Counted from the first letter of the stretch, positions 54,190-63,816 are shown. The stretch: 64,000 bases of DNA from Mucilaginibacter endophyticus (GCF_003351025.1 NZ_QPCG01000002.1:930001-994000), one strand, 5' to 3'. The notes: a model not told the origin generated them from the letters alone. Translations and numbers: made by a program.

Positions 54190-54384
54190 TTGGTAAATGT
54201 AGGATCGGTTTGGGTACTTCGAAACCGCTATACCGGAGTTGAGAAGAGAATTATCGACGTAAAACCCTTCTGCTGCGACACCAAGGGGCACATTACAATT
54301 GAGCAGAATGATTTATTAAATAACATCGGTTTGTACTTTATATGTGCAAACCTACAATTATTGAATGAGAAAAGCAAGAAATGA
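54190..54384 (+). CDS. Possible 64-residue protein with TTG start
   Basis: Frame opening with TTG after an upstream stop, reading VNVGSVWVLRNRYTGVEKRI and further to NDLLNNIGLYFICANLQLL. The sequence looks protein-like and is unlike a shadow frame, since no gene is opposite. No ATG is available, so it could be a remnant or start from TTG. It is divergent from the TPR gene, 45 bases apart. No function can be assigned. Confidence 0.35.
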   Translation: MVNVGSVWVLRNRYTGVEKRIIDVKPFCCDTKGHITIEQNDLLNNIGLYFICANLQLLNEKSKK

Positions 54385-54452
54385 GGCTCATGCACAAAGT
54401 CAATTGCATTGTGTATGAGGTTTATGGCCTTTTTATGACCGGAAAAAGCACG

Positions 54453-54489
54453 GGCAAAAAAATAGCAGCTTGTTATTAAGCTGCTATTG
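54453..54489 (-). terminator. Terminator of ABC-transporter operon
   Basis: AATAGCAGCTT pairs with AAGCTGCTATT (54461-54471 and 54479-54489), followed on the minus strand by a T-tract. The stem overlaps the stop codon of the 81-residue gene. Confidence 0.85.
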
Positions 54490-54721
54490 AATTTTGTTTA
54501 ACTGCCTCAATCAGGAAGTTAGTCTTTAATTCTCTCTCAGATATCATTACGCTGAAATCATCGAACTTAATGCCCTGTTCAAGCGGATAAAGTACATAGC
54601 CGCGTTTAAGTGCATCATATGTACCAAGTTCAAATACTTCGTCGTGCTTTTTTCCTTTGATTTTCGCGCCGCTCACTAACTGGTAAGCGTCGGATATGGT
54701 TTCAAAATTATTGTTTTTCAT
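54476..54721 (-). CDS. Small hypothetical protein at end of ABC operon
   Basis: 81 residues beginning MKNNNFETISDAYQLVSG and ending VKQNSIAA, with no membrane segment. It is last on the ABC-importer transcript, before a strong terminator. The ATG at 54721 is preferred over a TTG at 54763 that would overlap the ATPase gene by 8 bases. A palindrome, GTACAGATGCCTGTAC, at 54723-54738 directly precedes the start and could form a hairpin affecting translation. No family is recognised. Confidence 0.6.
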   Translation of the reverse strand: MKNNNFETISDAYQLVSGAKIKGKKHDEVFELGTYDALKRGYVLYPLEQGIKFDDFSVMISERELKTNFLIEAVKQNSIAA

Positions 54722-54755
54722 GGTACAGATGCCTGTACAATTACTCTGCCAATTT

Positions 54756-55505
54756 TTAAGCAAACCAGTTAAACAAGTCGTTTTGCTTTAAAGATGCCTT
54801 ATCTTTTCCGGATAAATCATTAATAATCAAACCTTCACCCATTTGTATTATTCGTGTACCATAATTAAAAGCGTCCTTTAAATTGTGCGTAATGAATACA
54901 GCAGTCAACTTAAAATCCTTAATCAGTGTATCCGCTGTTCGCATTACCACGTCGGCCGAACGGGGGTCGAGCGCCGCGGTAGGTTCGTCAAGCAGTAAAA
55001 CTTTACAACTATCCATAACGCTCATCAACAAGGTAAGCGCCTGCCGTTGTCCGCCTGACAACGTGCCCATAGGTTGCTCTATCTTATCCTGCAGGCCCAT
55101 GCCAAGGTTGGCTACTTTTTCCTGAACCTGCTTCTTAAAAGCATCATTTACCCCAACGGATAAACCTTTTGTTTTGGTGCGAAGTGATGCAAGGCGGAAA
55201 TTATCTAAAATACTAAGATCGGGCGCGGTACCACTTAACGGGTTCTGGAACACCCTTGCAATCCATTGGCTGCGTTTATAATCGGGCAGTTTGGTTACAT
55301 CGGTACCATCAATACTGATGTTTCCTTTATCAGGCAATATGCTACCTGCAATTAGGTTAAGAATGGTAGTTTTACCTGAGCCATTTGAGCCTACCACTAC
55401 CAAAAACTCGCCGTCTTTTATTTCTAAAGTAAGGCCATTAACCGCGTTTACCTGGTTGGCTTTACCCTTGTTAAATATTTTATGTACGTCGGCTATCGTT
55501 ATCAT
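54756..55505 (-). CDS. ABC importer ATP-binding protein (TrpZ/LivF-like)
   Basis: 249 residues with Walker A GSNGSGKT at 39-46, the signature LSGGQ near 148 and Walker B VLLLDEPTAALDPRSAD, then the switch histidine in AVFITHNL. It powers the importer formed with the permease just upstream; the two genes overlap by 4 bases. The Trp-type systems (PF04392 binding proteins) import amino acids or other small solutes; the ligand here is not known. Confidence 0.9.
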   Translation of the reverse strand: MITIADVHKIFNKGKANQVNAVNGLTLEIKDGEFLVVVGSNGSGKTTILNLIAGSILPDKGNISIDGTDVTKLPDYKRSQWIARVFQNPLSGTAPDLSILDNFRLASLRTKTKGLSVGVNDAFKKQVQEKVANLGMGLQDKIEQPMGTLSGGQRQALTLLMSVMDSCKVLLLDEPTAALDPRSADVVMRTADTLIKDFKLTAVFITHNLKDAFNYGTRIIQMGEGLIINDLSGKDKASLKQNDLFNWFA

Positions 55506-56371
55506 GATGATTTTAATAAGGATAAACGTGGCAGACTTACAATTACCAGCACAAAACCAGCTGTAACTATTTTAAGCAATTTAGGATCCACACCTACCGA
55601 TAGCGTAAATGCCAGTACCAGTTGAAATATCACCGCTCCTGCCAACACCAATACCAGGCTTAACCATACCGAGGTTAGTTTAAACCAGTTGATCAATGTT
55701 TCGGCAATGATCACCGAGCCCAATCCTACTATAACAATCCCTATCCCCATGCTGATATCCGCAAAGCCCTGAAACTGGGCCACCAGGTAACCACTCAAAG
55801 CGGTAAGCGCGTTAGCCAAAGCCAGGCCCGTGATCTTCATCCTATCGGTATTTACCCCTAACGAACGGATCATAGATTCACTGTTGCCTGTGGCACGCAT
55901 GGCAATACCAAAATCAGTTTTAAGCAGGTACCCTATCAGGAACGTGATCAAAACAACAAAAATGGCCAGAATTAAAAATGTATTTTGATTAGGATCACTT
56001 ACCACGTTGACTATCGTGAATAACGATGGCAAGTTGATGAGTGGCAAATTAGAGCGGCCCAAAATAGTAAGATTAACCGAGTACAATGCCGTCATGACCA
56101 ATATCCCCGCCAGCAGCGCGTTTATCTTTAATTTGGTATGGATAATTCCCGTAAGAGCCCCCGCCATAGCCCCCGCCAAAATCACAGCTGGTAAAATAAT
56201 ATATGTAGGCTGATGATTGGTTAATAATACTGCGGTAACCACCCCACCCAACGTATAACTGCCATCGGTTGTGATATCGGGAATATTAAAAATCTTCATG
56301 GATATATAAATCCCCAGCGCTATGGCCGAAAAGCACAGGCCCTGCAGTAAAGCGGTAAGGTAAAAATCCAT
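55502..56371 (-). CDS. ABC importer permease (TrpY/LivH-like)
   Basis: 289 residues with about eight or nine membrane segments, resembling branched-chain amino-acid permeases: KIFNIPDITTDGSYTLGGV near residue 27 and the cytoplasmic coupling loop GIAMRATGNSESMIRSLGVN near 155. It sits between the binding protein (no gap) and ATPase (4-base overlap). The single permease suggests a homodimer. Confidence 0.88.
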   Translation of the reverse strand: MDFYLTALLQGLCFSAIALGIYISMKIFNIPDITTDGSYTLGGVVTAVLLTNHQPTYIILPAVILAGAMAGALTGIIHTKLKINALLAGILVMTALYSVNLTILGRSNLPLINLPSLFTIVNVVSDPNQNTFLILAIFVVLITFLIGYLLKTDFGIAMRATGNSESMIRSLGVNTDRMKITGLALANALTALSGYLVAQFQGFADISMGIGIVIVGLGSVIIAETLINWFKLTSVWLSLVLVLAGAVIFQLVLAFTLSVGVDPKLLKIVTAGFVLVIVSLPRLSLLKSS

Positions 56372-57346
56372 TTATTTTACTGGCTCAAAATTAGGCGGAA
56401 TGGTAATGTTGTATTTTTTTGCCGCTGCAGGGTTATATACCCTCTTCCTGATCTTCACCATTTCGGGTTGTAAACCATCAGTTTTATGGGTTTTAAGATA
56501 TTGCACGGCTTGTTCACCTGCCTGGTAACCCCACTGATAAATATCGGCGCCAAAAGCAGCTACAGCACCCCGTTGTACTAAGCCGGCTTCGCTGGTAAAA
56601 ATGGGAATGTTTTTTTGATTGCAGTTTTTCAGGATAGTTTCAAAAGACGCGAAAACGGTATTATCCGGGTTAGCGAAAAAGGCATCGATGTTTTTGCTTA
56701 ACAACGATTGTGTTACCAGCTGCGCATCGGCAGAGGTATTTAACGGAAGCGCCACAATATCAACCTTTAAACCAGCCGCCAATGATTTAATACGGTTTAA
56801 AGCATCGGCAGATTGCGGTTCCGATTGATTATAGATCATCCCTATAACAAGCTTTGAACCTTTTGGCTTAAGCAGTTTTGGAATAATGCTAAAAGAGGTG
56901 TCGATATAATTAAGATCTTCAACAGTACCGAAAAGGTTTTCCGGAGCTTTCCCGTTTGCGTCAACTACCTTCATACGTTCGGCGGTTGGCGATACCATGG
57001 CGAAAACGGGAATGTGCTTAGTTTTTTGAAGTGCTGTTACGGTTGATAGTGTTGTACAAGTCGCCAATAGGTTAACACTATCGGTAACAAAGTGATTAAC
57101 AATTTGAGTAAGCGTAGGGATGTCGCCCTGGGCATTGCTGTATTCAATCTGCACTGTCTTTTTTTCTTCGCTGAAACCATTCTTAGCCAGCGCGTCGGTA
57201 AAACCTTTACGGGCTTGCGAAATAGTAGCGTCTTCAAAGGCATCAACAAAACCAACTACAGGCACCTGCATTGATTTGGTTTTAGGCTTACATGATACCA
57301 GCGAAATGAAAACTAAGGCTATCGGTAGATATTTAATGAACTTCAT
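56372..57346 (-). CDS. ABC importer substrate-binding lipoprotein (TrpX type)
   Basis: 324 residues, lipoprotein signal with the acceptor Cys19 in ISLVSCK. The body is a two-lobe binding protein of the PF04392 type: VPVVGFVDAFEDATISQARK at the first strand, ATCTTLSTVTALQKT and IGMIYNQSEPQSADALNRIK in the second lobe. The abutting permease and ATPase genes form an import unit. The substrate could be tryptophan or another aromatic amino acid as in TrpX, but that is not shown by sequence. Confidence 0.88.
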   Translation of the reverse strand: MKFIKYLPIALVFISLVSCKPKTKSMQVPVVGFVDAFEDATISQARKGFTDALAKNGFSEEKKTVQIEYSNAQGDIPTLTQIVNHFVTDSVNLLATCTTLSTVTALQKTKHIPVFAMVSPTAERMKVVDANGKAPENLFGTVEDLNYIDTSFSIIPKLLKPKGSKLVIGMIYNQSEPQSADALNRIKSLAAGLKVDIVALPLNTSADAQLVTQSLLSKNIDAFFANPDNTVFASFETILKNCNQKNIPIFTSEAGLVQRGAVAAFGADIYQWGYQAGEQAVQYLKTHKTDGLQPEMVKIRKRVYNPAAAKKYNITIPPNFEPVK

Positions 57347-57500
57347 GTTACTAAATTAAATTTTTAGCTGTAAAGCTGAAAGTACAATGGCAAAAGCCGT
57401 TAATTGTTTTACAATACAATTATAACAATACAGGAAGCAGTGCCGCATTTAGGACAGCAGACTTATCTCCTATCCCAGCAACCTCAAAAAAATAATAAGC

Positions 57501-58145
57501 TTATAAAAGCTCTTTAAGCTCTGCGAAATTACTGATGGTAGCTACCATGCCATCGGGCACAACGCCAAAACCATAATTGGCAAATATGAATGGTACCCCG
57601 GCTTGTTTGGCGGCGCTATAATCGCCCATGGTATCACCCACATAAACAGGGGCTTTTAACTGATGATCGTTCACTACATCCTTAATATTATCGGCCTTAG
57701 GGTTTCCTTTTGTACCAAAACACTGATGGCCCAGGAAATGGGCATGCAATTGGTTCAGATCCAGAAACAGTTCGATATATCCGTTTTGGCAGTTGCTTAC
57801 AATGTAAAGCTTGTAGTTTGCTACAAGGTATTTAAGCGTTTCTTCCAATTGAGGGTAAAGTTCTCCTCCTTTGGTGTGTAAAATTTCAAGTTCACTGATG
57901 CCGCAAAGGGTTTGAACTTCCTTACGTTGCTCAGCGTTAAGCTCCGGGAATAACTTATCAAAAATGGCATCATAAGTCATGCCGGTGATAGAACGCACAC
58001 GTTCCTGCGTCATTTCTTCTTTAATATAATCAACTTTGCTTATAGCTGCCTGCCATGCCAGGGCTACATTAGTAGTGCTATCCCAAAGTGTACCGTCAAG
58101 GTCAAAAATTATGCTGTCGTATTTGTTTTTAAGCGAGTCATTCAT
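57501..58145 (-). CDS. HAD family phosphatase (phosphoglycolate-phosphatase-like)
   Basis: 214 residues with the HAD motif I IIFDLDGTLWDS (nucleophile Asp15, acid Asp17), motif II serine in LYIVSNCQNGY, and motif IV VYVGDTMGDYSAAKQAGVPF. A helical cap lies between motif I and II (about 20-90). It probably dephosphorylates a small metabolite; phosphoglycolate is the usual guess for this subgroup. It appears to stand alone. Confidence 0.88.
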   Translation of the reverse strand: MNDSLKNKYDSIIFDLDGTLWDSTTNVALAWQAAISKVDYIKEEMTQERVRSITGMTYDAIFDKLFPELNAEQRKEVQTLCGISELEILHTKGGELYPQLEETLKYLVANYKLYIVSNCQNGYIELFLDLNQLHAHFLGHQCFGTKGNPKADNIKDVVNDHQLKAPVYVGDTMGDYSAAKQAGVPFIFANYGFGVVPDGMVATISNFAELKELL

Positions 58146-58227
58146 ATCGCCGGCAAAAGTAAGATTTTTTACTCCTGCCGACGATCAGATCAATGTTAAT
58201 TTCTGAAAGAATCAGAACCGGTAATAT

Positions 58228-59301
58228 TTATTGAGCAGTAATCACCCTTATCATATTATTGAATGTATCGGCAACATAAACTTTCCCAACACCTACAGAC
58301 ATGCCGTAAGGAGTTGAGAAACTTGCCTTTGAACCTTCGCCATTGGCCAGTCCCGAAAAACCGGTACCTGCAATTGTAGTAACTTTTCCAAAAACATCAA
58401 CAGCCCTGATAAGGTGGGCCGAATCGCCGACATAAATATTGCCCTGGTTATCGGCAGTTAAGCTTATCGGCGTTGTAAAAGTGGCTGTATTACCAGTTCC
58501 ATCAGTCGACCCTGACGTTCCGTTACCCGCCAATGTAGAAACAACCCCATCAGATGTAATCTTTCTGATCATGTTATTGCCCGAATCCGTTACATACAAA
58601 TTACCCGAATAGCCAACTATTATGCTGGTAAGCTGTGAAAAGCTTGCCGCAGTTCCTGTTCCGTTTGCAGAGCCGCTTACACCCGAACCTGCAAAAGTAG
58701 TTACCACACCTGCCGAAGTTACTTTACGGATCTTATAAACGTCTGCAACATATAAAACTCCGTTGGCATCTACTGCTATTCCTGTAGGAGATGTAAAACC
58801 TGCAGCAGTGCCTGTGCCGTCGGCCCCGCTTGTGCCTCCTCCTGCCAAAGTGGTAACCGCACCGGCAGAAGTTATCTTTCTGATCACTTTTCCTGTGCTT
58901 TCGGCCACATATAAATTACCGCTTCCATCAAGTGTTATACTCACAGGATTGTTAAAAGTGGCCGCGGTACCAATCCCATCAACATCACCCTTGTCACCGC
59001 TGCCTGCAAAAGTGGTTACTTTACCATCTGAAGTTACTTTACGGATCAGGTTATTGCCGGCATCTGCTACATATATATTACCCGCAGCATCATTGATCAT
59101 GCCACTTGGACGGTTAAATGACGCAGCGGTCCCGGTACCATCGGCTTTGCCCGGGTTTATATCACCTGCCAATGTAGTTACAATAACACTTAATGGTTGA
59201 GAAACATCATTGGTGTTCTTTTTTGAACATGAACCTGCAACAAGTAATACTAAAACGCATGGCACAACAGCCTTAAAAACAGATATTTTTTTTTGTTTCA
59301 T
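58228..59301 (-). CDS. NHL-repeat lipoprotein
   Basis: 357 residues: a lipobox with Cys25 in LVAGSCSKK, then about six NHL beta-propeller repeats, each with the pattern VTTLAG..G...G.GTAASFN.P followed by GNLYVADSGNNMIRKIT. Propellers of this kind bind ligands or proteins outside the cell membrane. No enzymatic site is seen. It is monocistronic; the region upstream (59302-59697) is non-coding. Confidence 0.88.
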   Translation of the reverse strand: MKQKKISVFKAVVPCVLVLLVAGSCSKKNTNDVSQPLSVIVTTLAGDINPGKADGTGTAASFNRPSGMINDAAGNIYVADAGNNLIRKVTSDGKVTTFAGSGDKGDVDGIGTAATFNNPVSITLDGSGNLYVAESTGKVIRKITSAGAVTTLAGGGTSGADGTGTAAGFTSPTGIAVDANGVLYVADVYKIRKVTSAGVVTTFAGSGVSGSANGTGTAASFSQLTSIIVGYSGNLYVTDSGNNMIRKITSDGVVSTLAGNGTSGSTDGTGNTATFTTPISLTADNQGNIYVGDSAHLIRAVDVFGKVTTIAGTGFSGLANGEGSKASFSTPYGMSVGVGKVYVADTFNNMIRVITAQ

Positions 59302-59697
59302 AATATAGTTTCAGATCGAGGATCTTTTAATTGGTTTTATAGATGTGTGCAGGTGTACTAATTTAATTAAAATTGAGAAAAGCCCAATTAATTAAATGCG
59401 GATAGTTTGAAAGTAAAGTGTCACAATTCATTCAATACTACGTTTTAAATATGATTACGATGCTAAATGACCGTTTGTAACAGATTAAAAAAGTTTTATT
59501 TTTTTGTTGATCTTATAACGTTTTATCAAATTTTATTTCTACATTTAATTATTCACCCATGTCTATTAAAAATTGCGTAAAACTACGTACGCAAAACGGT
59601 GAAATCCCTGATTACTTTTTATACAGCGTTGGCTATTTTTGGAGTATAATTTGTATCTGACCACTCGGATATACTTTTAAAAACTTATCCCTTGCTT
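59302..59697. other. Non-coding region with possible promoter
   Basis: 396 bases, AT-rich, divergent. TATTTTTG at 59634-59641 is a possible -7 box for the small lipoprotein gene. A 33-codon frame from ATG 59560 (MSIKNCVKLRTQNGEIPDYF at its start) exists but has no independent support. TGCGTAAAACTACGTACGCA at 59573-59592 has short symmetric ends. Confidence 0.4.
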
Positions 59698-59982
59698 ATG
59701 AAATTATTTTACCATTTTCTTGTTTTAGTTGCGGCATCCCTCATTTTAATAGCATGTGCCAATATGTTTGCCTCAACTCCTGAAAAAAGACTTAACAGAC
59801 CTGCAGAACGCAGTGGGATCAATTTAGATAAGGATTCACTATTTAATTCAGGAACAAATACCAGGGTGGTATTTCCCGATTTTCATTACTATAATATTTT
59901 AAGTAAGTATACTGATGGCAACAATGAGGCCGGTTATAAAATGCAACCGGTAAACAATTTGTTTGCAGCGGCAAATTATTAG
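59698..59982 (+). CDS. Small lipoprotein of unknown function
   Basis: 94 residues. The N-terminus has a lipobox with the acceptor Cys in LILIACANM, then a polar, probably disordered tail ending NLFAAANY. ATG 59698 is preferred over a TTG six bases earlier. It is followed by a strong terminator at 60046. No homologue is recognised. Confidence 0.65.
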   Translation: MKLFYHFLVLVAASLILIACANMFASTPEKRLNRPAERSGINLDKDSLFNSGTNTRVVFPDFHYYNILSKYTDGNNEAGYKMQPVNNLFAAANY

Positions 59983-60045
59983 AACCTAAGCCCAATTCAA
60001 AGATAATTTAGTTTAATAGTTAGTTAATTAGTTAGGAACAGTTGT

Positions 60046-60081
60046 AAACAGTCGCTACAGAGATGTACCGACTGTTTTTTT
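60046..60081 (+). terminator. Terminator of small lipoprotein gene
   Basis: AAACAGTCG (60046-60054) pairs with CGACTGTTT (60069-60077), followed by a T-tract. Confidence 0.8.
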
Positions 60082-60083
60082 GT

Positions 60084-60236
60084 TTAGAATTTTGGGAATG
60101 ACCCCAGGCCAAAAAATATCGCAAACAAAGGAATAGCTAATAAAAAATATGCTTTTGCCAATTGCCTCTCATCGGCATTACCAACTACAAATACATTATA
60201 TAGATCGGCTTTCAGTGATTGAAGTTTTGCTTTCAT
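60084..60236 (-). CDS. 50-residue single-pass membrane protein
   Basis: Starts at ATG 60236 and reads MKAKLQSLKADLYNVFVVGN then ADERQLAKAYFLLAIPLFAI and ends SFPKF. The second half is one membrane helix. The amphipathic charged N-terminus and intact frame make it a credible gene missed by length cut-offs. It converges with the small lipoprotein gene. Function unknown. Confidence 0.6.
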   Translation of the reverse strand: MKAKLQSLKADLYNVFVVGNADERQLAKAYFLLAIPLFAIFFGLGSFPKF

Positions 60237-60349
60237 GATAATAGATTTTAAGTAATTATAAACAGCTTAATTTCAAATACTTATTTTAATTATATAAATC
60301 AAGCTTGTTATTATTATGACTATGGCCGAAGGGTTTGGTTTAAATGGAA

Positions 60350-60377
60350 ATGCCCTTAATTTTTCAATCAAGGGCAT
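60350..60377 (-). terminator. Hairpin below DUF983 gene
   Basis: ATGCCCTT (60350-60357) pairs with AAGGGCAT (60370-60377), 25 bases beyond the DUF983 stop. The T-tract is weak. Confidence 0.5.
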
Positions 60378-60401
60378 CGTTATGTATTTCAGTCAATTAT
60401 A

Positions 60402-60809
60402 TTATTGAGGCTTATCTTCGCTCATTTCCGGATGGTAGTGCAAACCGGGTGTAAGCCAGTGTAAAAGCATCACCCTTGAATACCTGTAATTAAATGGAGC
60501 CAATACTACTGCCACCCCTAAAATAATAGTTACGTACAACCATGGGTTAGTACTGCCTGTTAAAACGCTGATAGCAACTGCCAGCGTAACCATTTCGGCA
60601 ACGTTGAGTGCATAGCTGGCAAACATGGCCACGTAAAAATAGCCCGGTTCACGTTCATATACCAAGCCACAGTGTGAGCATGTTTTATGCATCTCCTGCC
60701 CTTTAAATTCGTACATGCCGGTAATAAACAAGTCGCCGCGCCTGCAACGCGGACATTTGGCGTTTGCAAAGGCAGACCATGCTGATAATTTATATTTAGG
60801 GGTTTCCAT
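60402..60809 (-). CDS. DUF983 family zinc-ribbon membrane protein
   Basis: 135 residues: a zinc ribbon made by CPRCRRG near 19 and CSHCGLVYE near 44, followed by two membrane helices (about 58-80 and 89-107) and a short polar tail. DUF983 proteins are common in Bacteroidota and Alphaproteobacteria; their role is unknown. The gene starts 4 bases after the AraC gene ends, so the two are probably co-transcribed. Confidence 0.88.
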   Translation of the reverse strand: METPKYKLSAWSAFANAKCPRCRRGDLFITGMYEFKGQEMHKTCSHCGLVYEREPGYFYVAMFASYALNVAEMVTLAVAISVLTGSTNPWLYVTIILGVAVVLAPFNYRYSRVMLLHWLTPGLHYHPEMSEDKPQ

Positions 60810-60813
60810 ATTA

Positions 60814-61698
60814 CTATGATTTTTTGTTTAAGGTTTTCTTTCTGAACTCTTCGGGGGTAATACCCTCTATTTTTTTAAAGAACTTGGTAAAATATGAGTT
60901 ATCACTAAAATTGAGGTTAAAAGCTATCTCGCTGATGTTAAGCCTTGGATTGGTCAATAACCTTTTGGCTTCAAGCAACGTACGGTTACGGATCACCTCT
61001 CCTGCCGACAGGCCAAGTACATCTTTGCAAACCGCGTTTAAATGATTGGGCGTAATGTAAAGTAATTCGGCATAGTCTTTTGGAAGCTTCACATCAACAT
61101 AGTGCTGCTCAATCAATTTTTGAAAATTGCGAATGAGGGTTTGGTTATAGCCTTGCTTTCCAAAATTATCCCCCTTGCCCTGGCAGCGGTTAATCAGGAT
61201 AAACATCTGCAGCATCAGCAGTTTCACCATATCACTGCCTAATACAGCGGGCTTTTCAACCTCGGCTACAATCTTTTCAAAAAGGGAAATTATCTCTGGC
61301 AACTGCCCGGCAGTTAAATCAACAACCTCATCTTTAGGGTTACCATTCAAAAAATTAAAATTATCAAAATAACCCGACCGTAATAAAAAGGACTGGATAA
61401 ACGAGCTTGAAAAGTTGATGATATAACCGTCCACAAAACCCTCAAACTCCCACGAATGTACCTGGCCGGGAACCATAAAGTAGATTTGCCCGGGTTTTAC
61501 GTCGAAGCTCTCAAAATCAATGGTATGTGAGCCTCCGCCATCGGTAAAGAATACCAGGTGATAAAAAGAGTGGCGATGCGGGAAGAAAAGATTTTTGTGG
61601 GCATCCAGATAAGGCGCAAACCTGCTGATCAGGATTTCGTCCTGCTTTATATCATCGGCAAGTGTGCAAATATCAATTGTTGGAATGCTTTGTAACAT
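60814..61698 (-). CDS. AraC family transcriptional regulator with cupin domain
   Basis: 294 residues. The N-terminal half is an AraC-type cupin (HRHSFYHLVFFTDGGGSHTID and VKPGQIYFMVPGQVHSWEF). The C-terminal half has the AraC helix-turn-helix pair, with LPKDYAELLYITPNHLNAVC and ISEIAFNLNFSDNSYFTKFF, closing with GITPEEFRKKTL. It is followed by DUF983 and preceded, after 92 bases, by the hybrid kinase. Confidence 0.9.
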   Translation of the reverse strand: MLQSIPTIDICTLADDIKQDEILISRFAPYLDAHKNLFFPHRHSFYHLVFFTDGGGSHTIDFESFDVKPGQIYFMVPGQVHSWEFEGFVDGYIINFSSSFIQSFLLRSGYFDNFNFLNGNPKDEVVDLTAGQLPEIISLFEKIVAEVEKPAVLGSDMVKLLMLQMFILINRCQGKGDNFGKQGYNQTLIRNFQKLIEQHYVDVKLPKDYAELLYITPNHLNAVCKDVLGLSAGEVIRNRTLLEAKRLLTNPRLNISEIAFNLNFSDNSYFTKFFKKIEGITPEEFRKKTLNKKS

Positions 61699-61790
61699 GA
61701 CACAAAACTACACACAATAGCTCTGCCCTTAATGGTACTATTTTTATTTTGTATGGTACTATTCAACGATTAGTAGTTTTTGCTGACAAA

Positions 61791-63548
61791 TCAGGTCCAT
61801 TTCTGGATGATATCTTCCAAACGCTCAAAAGTAAAAGGCTTGCTCACAAAATCCTTCATTCCCGCCTGGGCGCATTCGCGTTCGTTTTCGCTTAGTACGT
61901 TAGCCGTCATGGCGATAATAGGAGGCGCATCCTCTCCGTGTTTTCTCAAAATATGACGGGTTGCCTGTAAACCATCCATTTCGGGCATCTGTATGTCCAT
62001 AAATATCAGGTCGTAATTGCATTGCTCAACCATATTAACGGCAGCCAGCCCGTTCTCGGCAATATCAATATTGTATCCCACCTTTTTAAATATCTTACTG
62101 GCTATCAATTGGTTCATCTTATTATCCTCGGCAAGTAAAATACGCAGTGGCCTGTATTGAAAAGCTTCCTTTTCATCTGGTTGTATATCAAATTCAGTAG
62201 TGCTGTAGGTAACCGGTAAAGGCAGTGTAAAACTAAACAATGAACCCTCCGCTTCCTTGCTTTCTACCCAGATGCGGCCATGCATCATTTCAACAAGCTT
62301 TTTGCAAATAGATAAACCAAGGCCTGTACCGCCGTATTTACGCAGCGCGGTGGTATTTACTTGTGTAAATGGTTTAAACAACTGTGCCAGCGCCTCCTCG
62401 CTTATCCCAATGCCATCATCTTTTACGCTGAAAGTAATTTCCTGTATATTATTGCTTGCCTCAGATGCTGTAACCTTTAGCTTTACCGACCCCTCATCAG
62501 TAAACTTAATGGCATTCCCTATTAAATTAACCAGGATCTGCTGAAGCCTGCCCTGATCTGCTATTACGTAATTGGCTACATTATCATCAACCTGGTAAGT
62601 TAACCTTAGAGGCTTATGCAAGGAGGTGATAGCTGGTTCGGTAATTTCTATAACGGTTTTAATACAGTTACGAAGATTTGTTAATACCGGGTGAAGTGTT
62701 AACTTATCGGCTTCTATTTTTGAGATATCAAGAATATCGCTAATGATATTGATGAGCAGATTGCTGCTTGATTGCAAAGTTTGAAGCAATTCCTGCTGCT
62801 CGGGCTGCAAATTGGTACGGGACAGCAGTTGGGCGGTACCAATAATACCATTAAGCGGCGTACGGATCTCGTGGCTCATATTGGCCAGAAAGTTTGATTT
62901 AGCAAAGGTAGCAGCATCGGCCTGGTCACGCGAGGCCGAAAGTTCAATTTGTGAAGCCTGTAATTCTTCGCTTTTATGTATCAGGTCGCGCTTATCGGTT
63001 TCATGACTTTTTTTGATAAAGCCTACCAGTAGCCCAACAATTAAAACGTTGGTTACCGCCGATGTTATCAGGTCAGATTCTCTTGATATCGAACTATCAT
63101 AAGGCTGTACCAAACCGGGGATGCGTTTTTCAACGTAGTAGCAGCCTAAGAATATAATCACCAATGCGCCGATAAAAATATAGTGGTAACGTTTTTTAAC
63201 CAGCAGGGTTATCAATACGATAAAGAATACCCCAGAAAGTGTTGTAGAGCCACTTATGCCACCGTTATAAAACCAGCCGGGAATAATCGCCGCGAGGCCA
63301 AAACAAATATAAATTACAGCAACATCCTCTTTATATTTTACAAATCGGCTCCTGTAAAAAGCCCAGCCCGACATCAGGATAACAAAAAGCTGAACAAGTT
63401 CAAGTTTGTAACTTAATCCCAAAAACAAATTGCAGATCAGCGAAAAAACACTGCTTACGCAAATGAATAATGAGAGTGCATTAAACAGCTTATTCTCCAG
63501 CGACAAATCAGGCTTACCGTAGCCAATAATCTGCTTCAGCTTTTCCAT
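61791..63548 (-). CDS. Hybrid sensor histidine kinase
   Basis: 585 residues: about six membrane helices in residues 25-178, a short coiled coil, HisKA with the phosphoacceptor His226 in [12 protein letters not shown], HATPase boxes ([30 protein letters not shown]) and a C-terminal receiver domain with phosphoacceptor Asp518 in [11 protein letters not shown]. The membrane part lacks a large external sensor domain, so the signal may be in the membrane. No separate response regulator lies next to it; the AraC gene downstream lacks a receiver domain. Confidence 0.93.
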   Translation of the reverse strand: MEKLKQIIGYGKPDLSLENKLFNALSLFICVSSVFSLICNLFLGLSYKLELVQLFVILMSGWAFYRSRFVKYKEDVAVIYICFGLAAIIPGWFYNGGISGSTTLSGVFFIVLITLLVKKRYHYIFIGALVIIFLGCYYVEKRIPGLVQPYDSSISRESDLITSAVTNVLIVGLLVGFIKKSHETDKRDLIHKSEELQASQIELSASRDQADAATFAKSNFLANMSHEIRTPLNGIIGTAQLLSRTNLQPEQQELLQTLQSSSNLLINIISDILDISKIEADKLTLHPVLTNLRNCIKTVIEITEPAITSLHKPLRLTYQVDDNVANYVIADQGRLQQILVNLIGNAIKFTDEGSVKLKVTASEASNNIQEITFSVKDDGIGISEEALAQLFKPFTQVNTTALRKYGGTGLGLSICKKLVEMMHGRIWVESKEAEGSLFSFTLPLPVTYSTTEFDIQPDEKEAFQYRPLRILLAEDNKMNQLIASKIFKKVGYNIDIAENGLAAVNMVEQCNYDLIFMDIQMPEMDGLQATRHILRKHGEDAPPIIAMTANVLSENERECAQAGMKDFVSKPFTFERLEDIIQKWT

Positions 63549-63754
63549 TTAAAATAAAAAATTAATTAGAGGGGAACCCTTTATACTCGAAAACAGAGAG
63601 TTCTGTTTAGTAAATAAAGTATTTTTTGGGAAATCTTTAAAACTTTAACGAGTAAAAAAGCAAAAAACAAGGCATTATTGTCTAATAATTAATTAAAAAA
63701 AACCTTGTAATTATTAAGCAATGCCAAACCATTATTTTAACGAAAAACCGTGCG

Positions 63755-63795
63755 GCAAAAAACAAAAAACACACCTATCAAATGAAAGGTGTGTT
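63755..63795 (-). terminator. Terminator of aldo/keto reductase gene
   Basis: AACACACCT pairs with AGGTGTGTT (63768-63776 and 63787-63795), followed on the minus strand by a T-rich run. Confidence 0.85.
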
Positions 63796-63816
63796 GCTGA
63801 TTTTAATGAAAAATCT

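Noticed and set aside
61791..63548. Classic hybrid two-component system with AraC output domain
   Set aside because: The kinase ends in a receiver domain with no AraC helix-turn-helix; the neighbouring AraC protein is separate and has a cupin, not a receiver.
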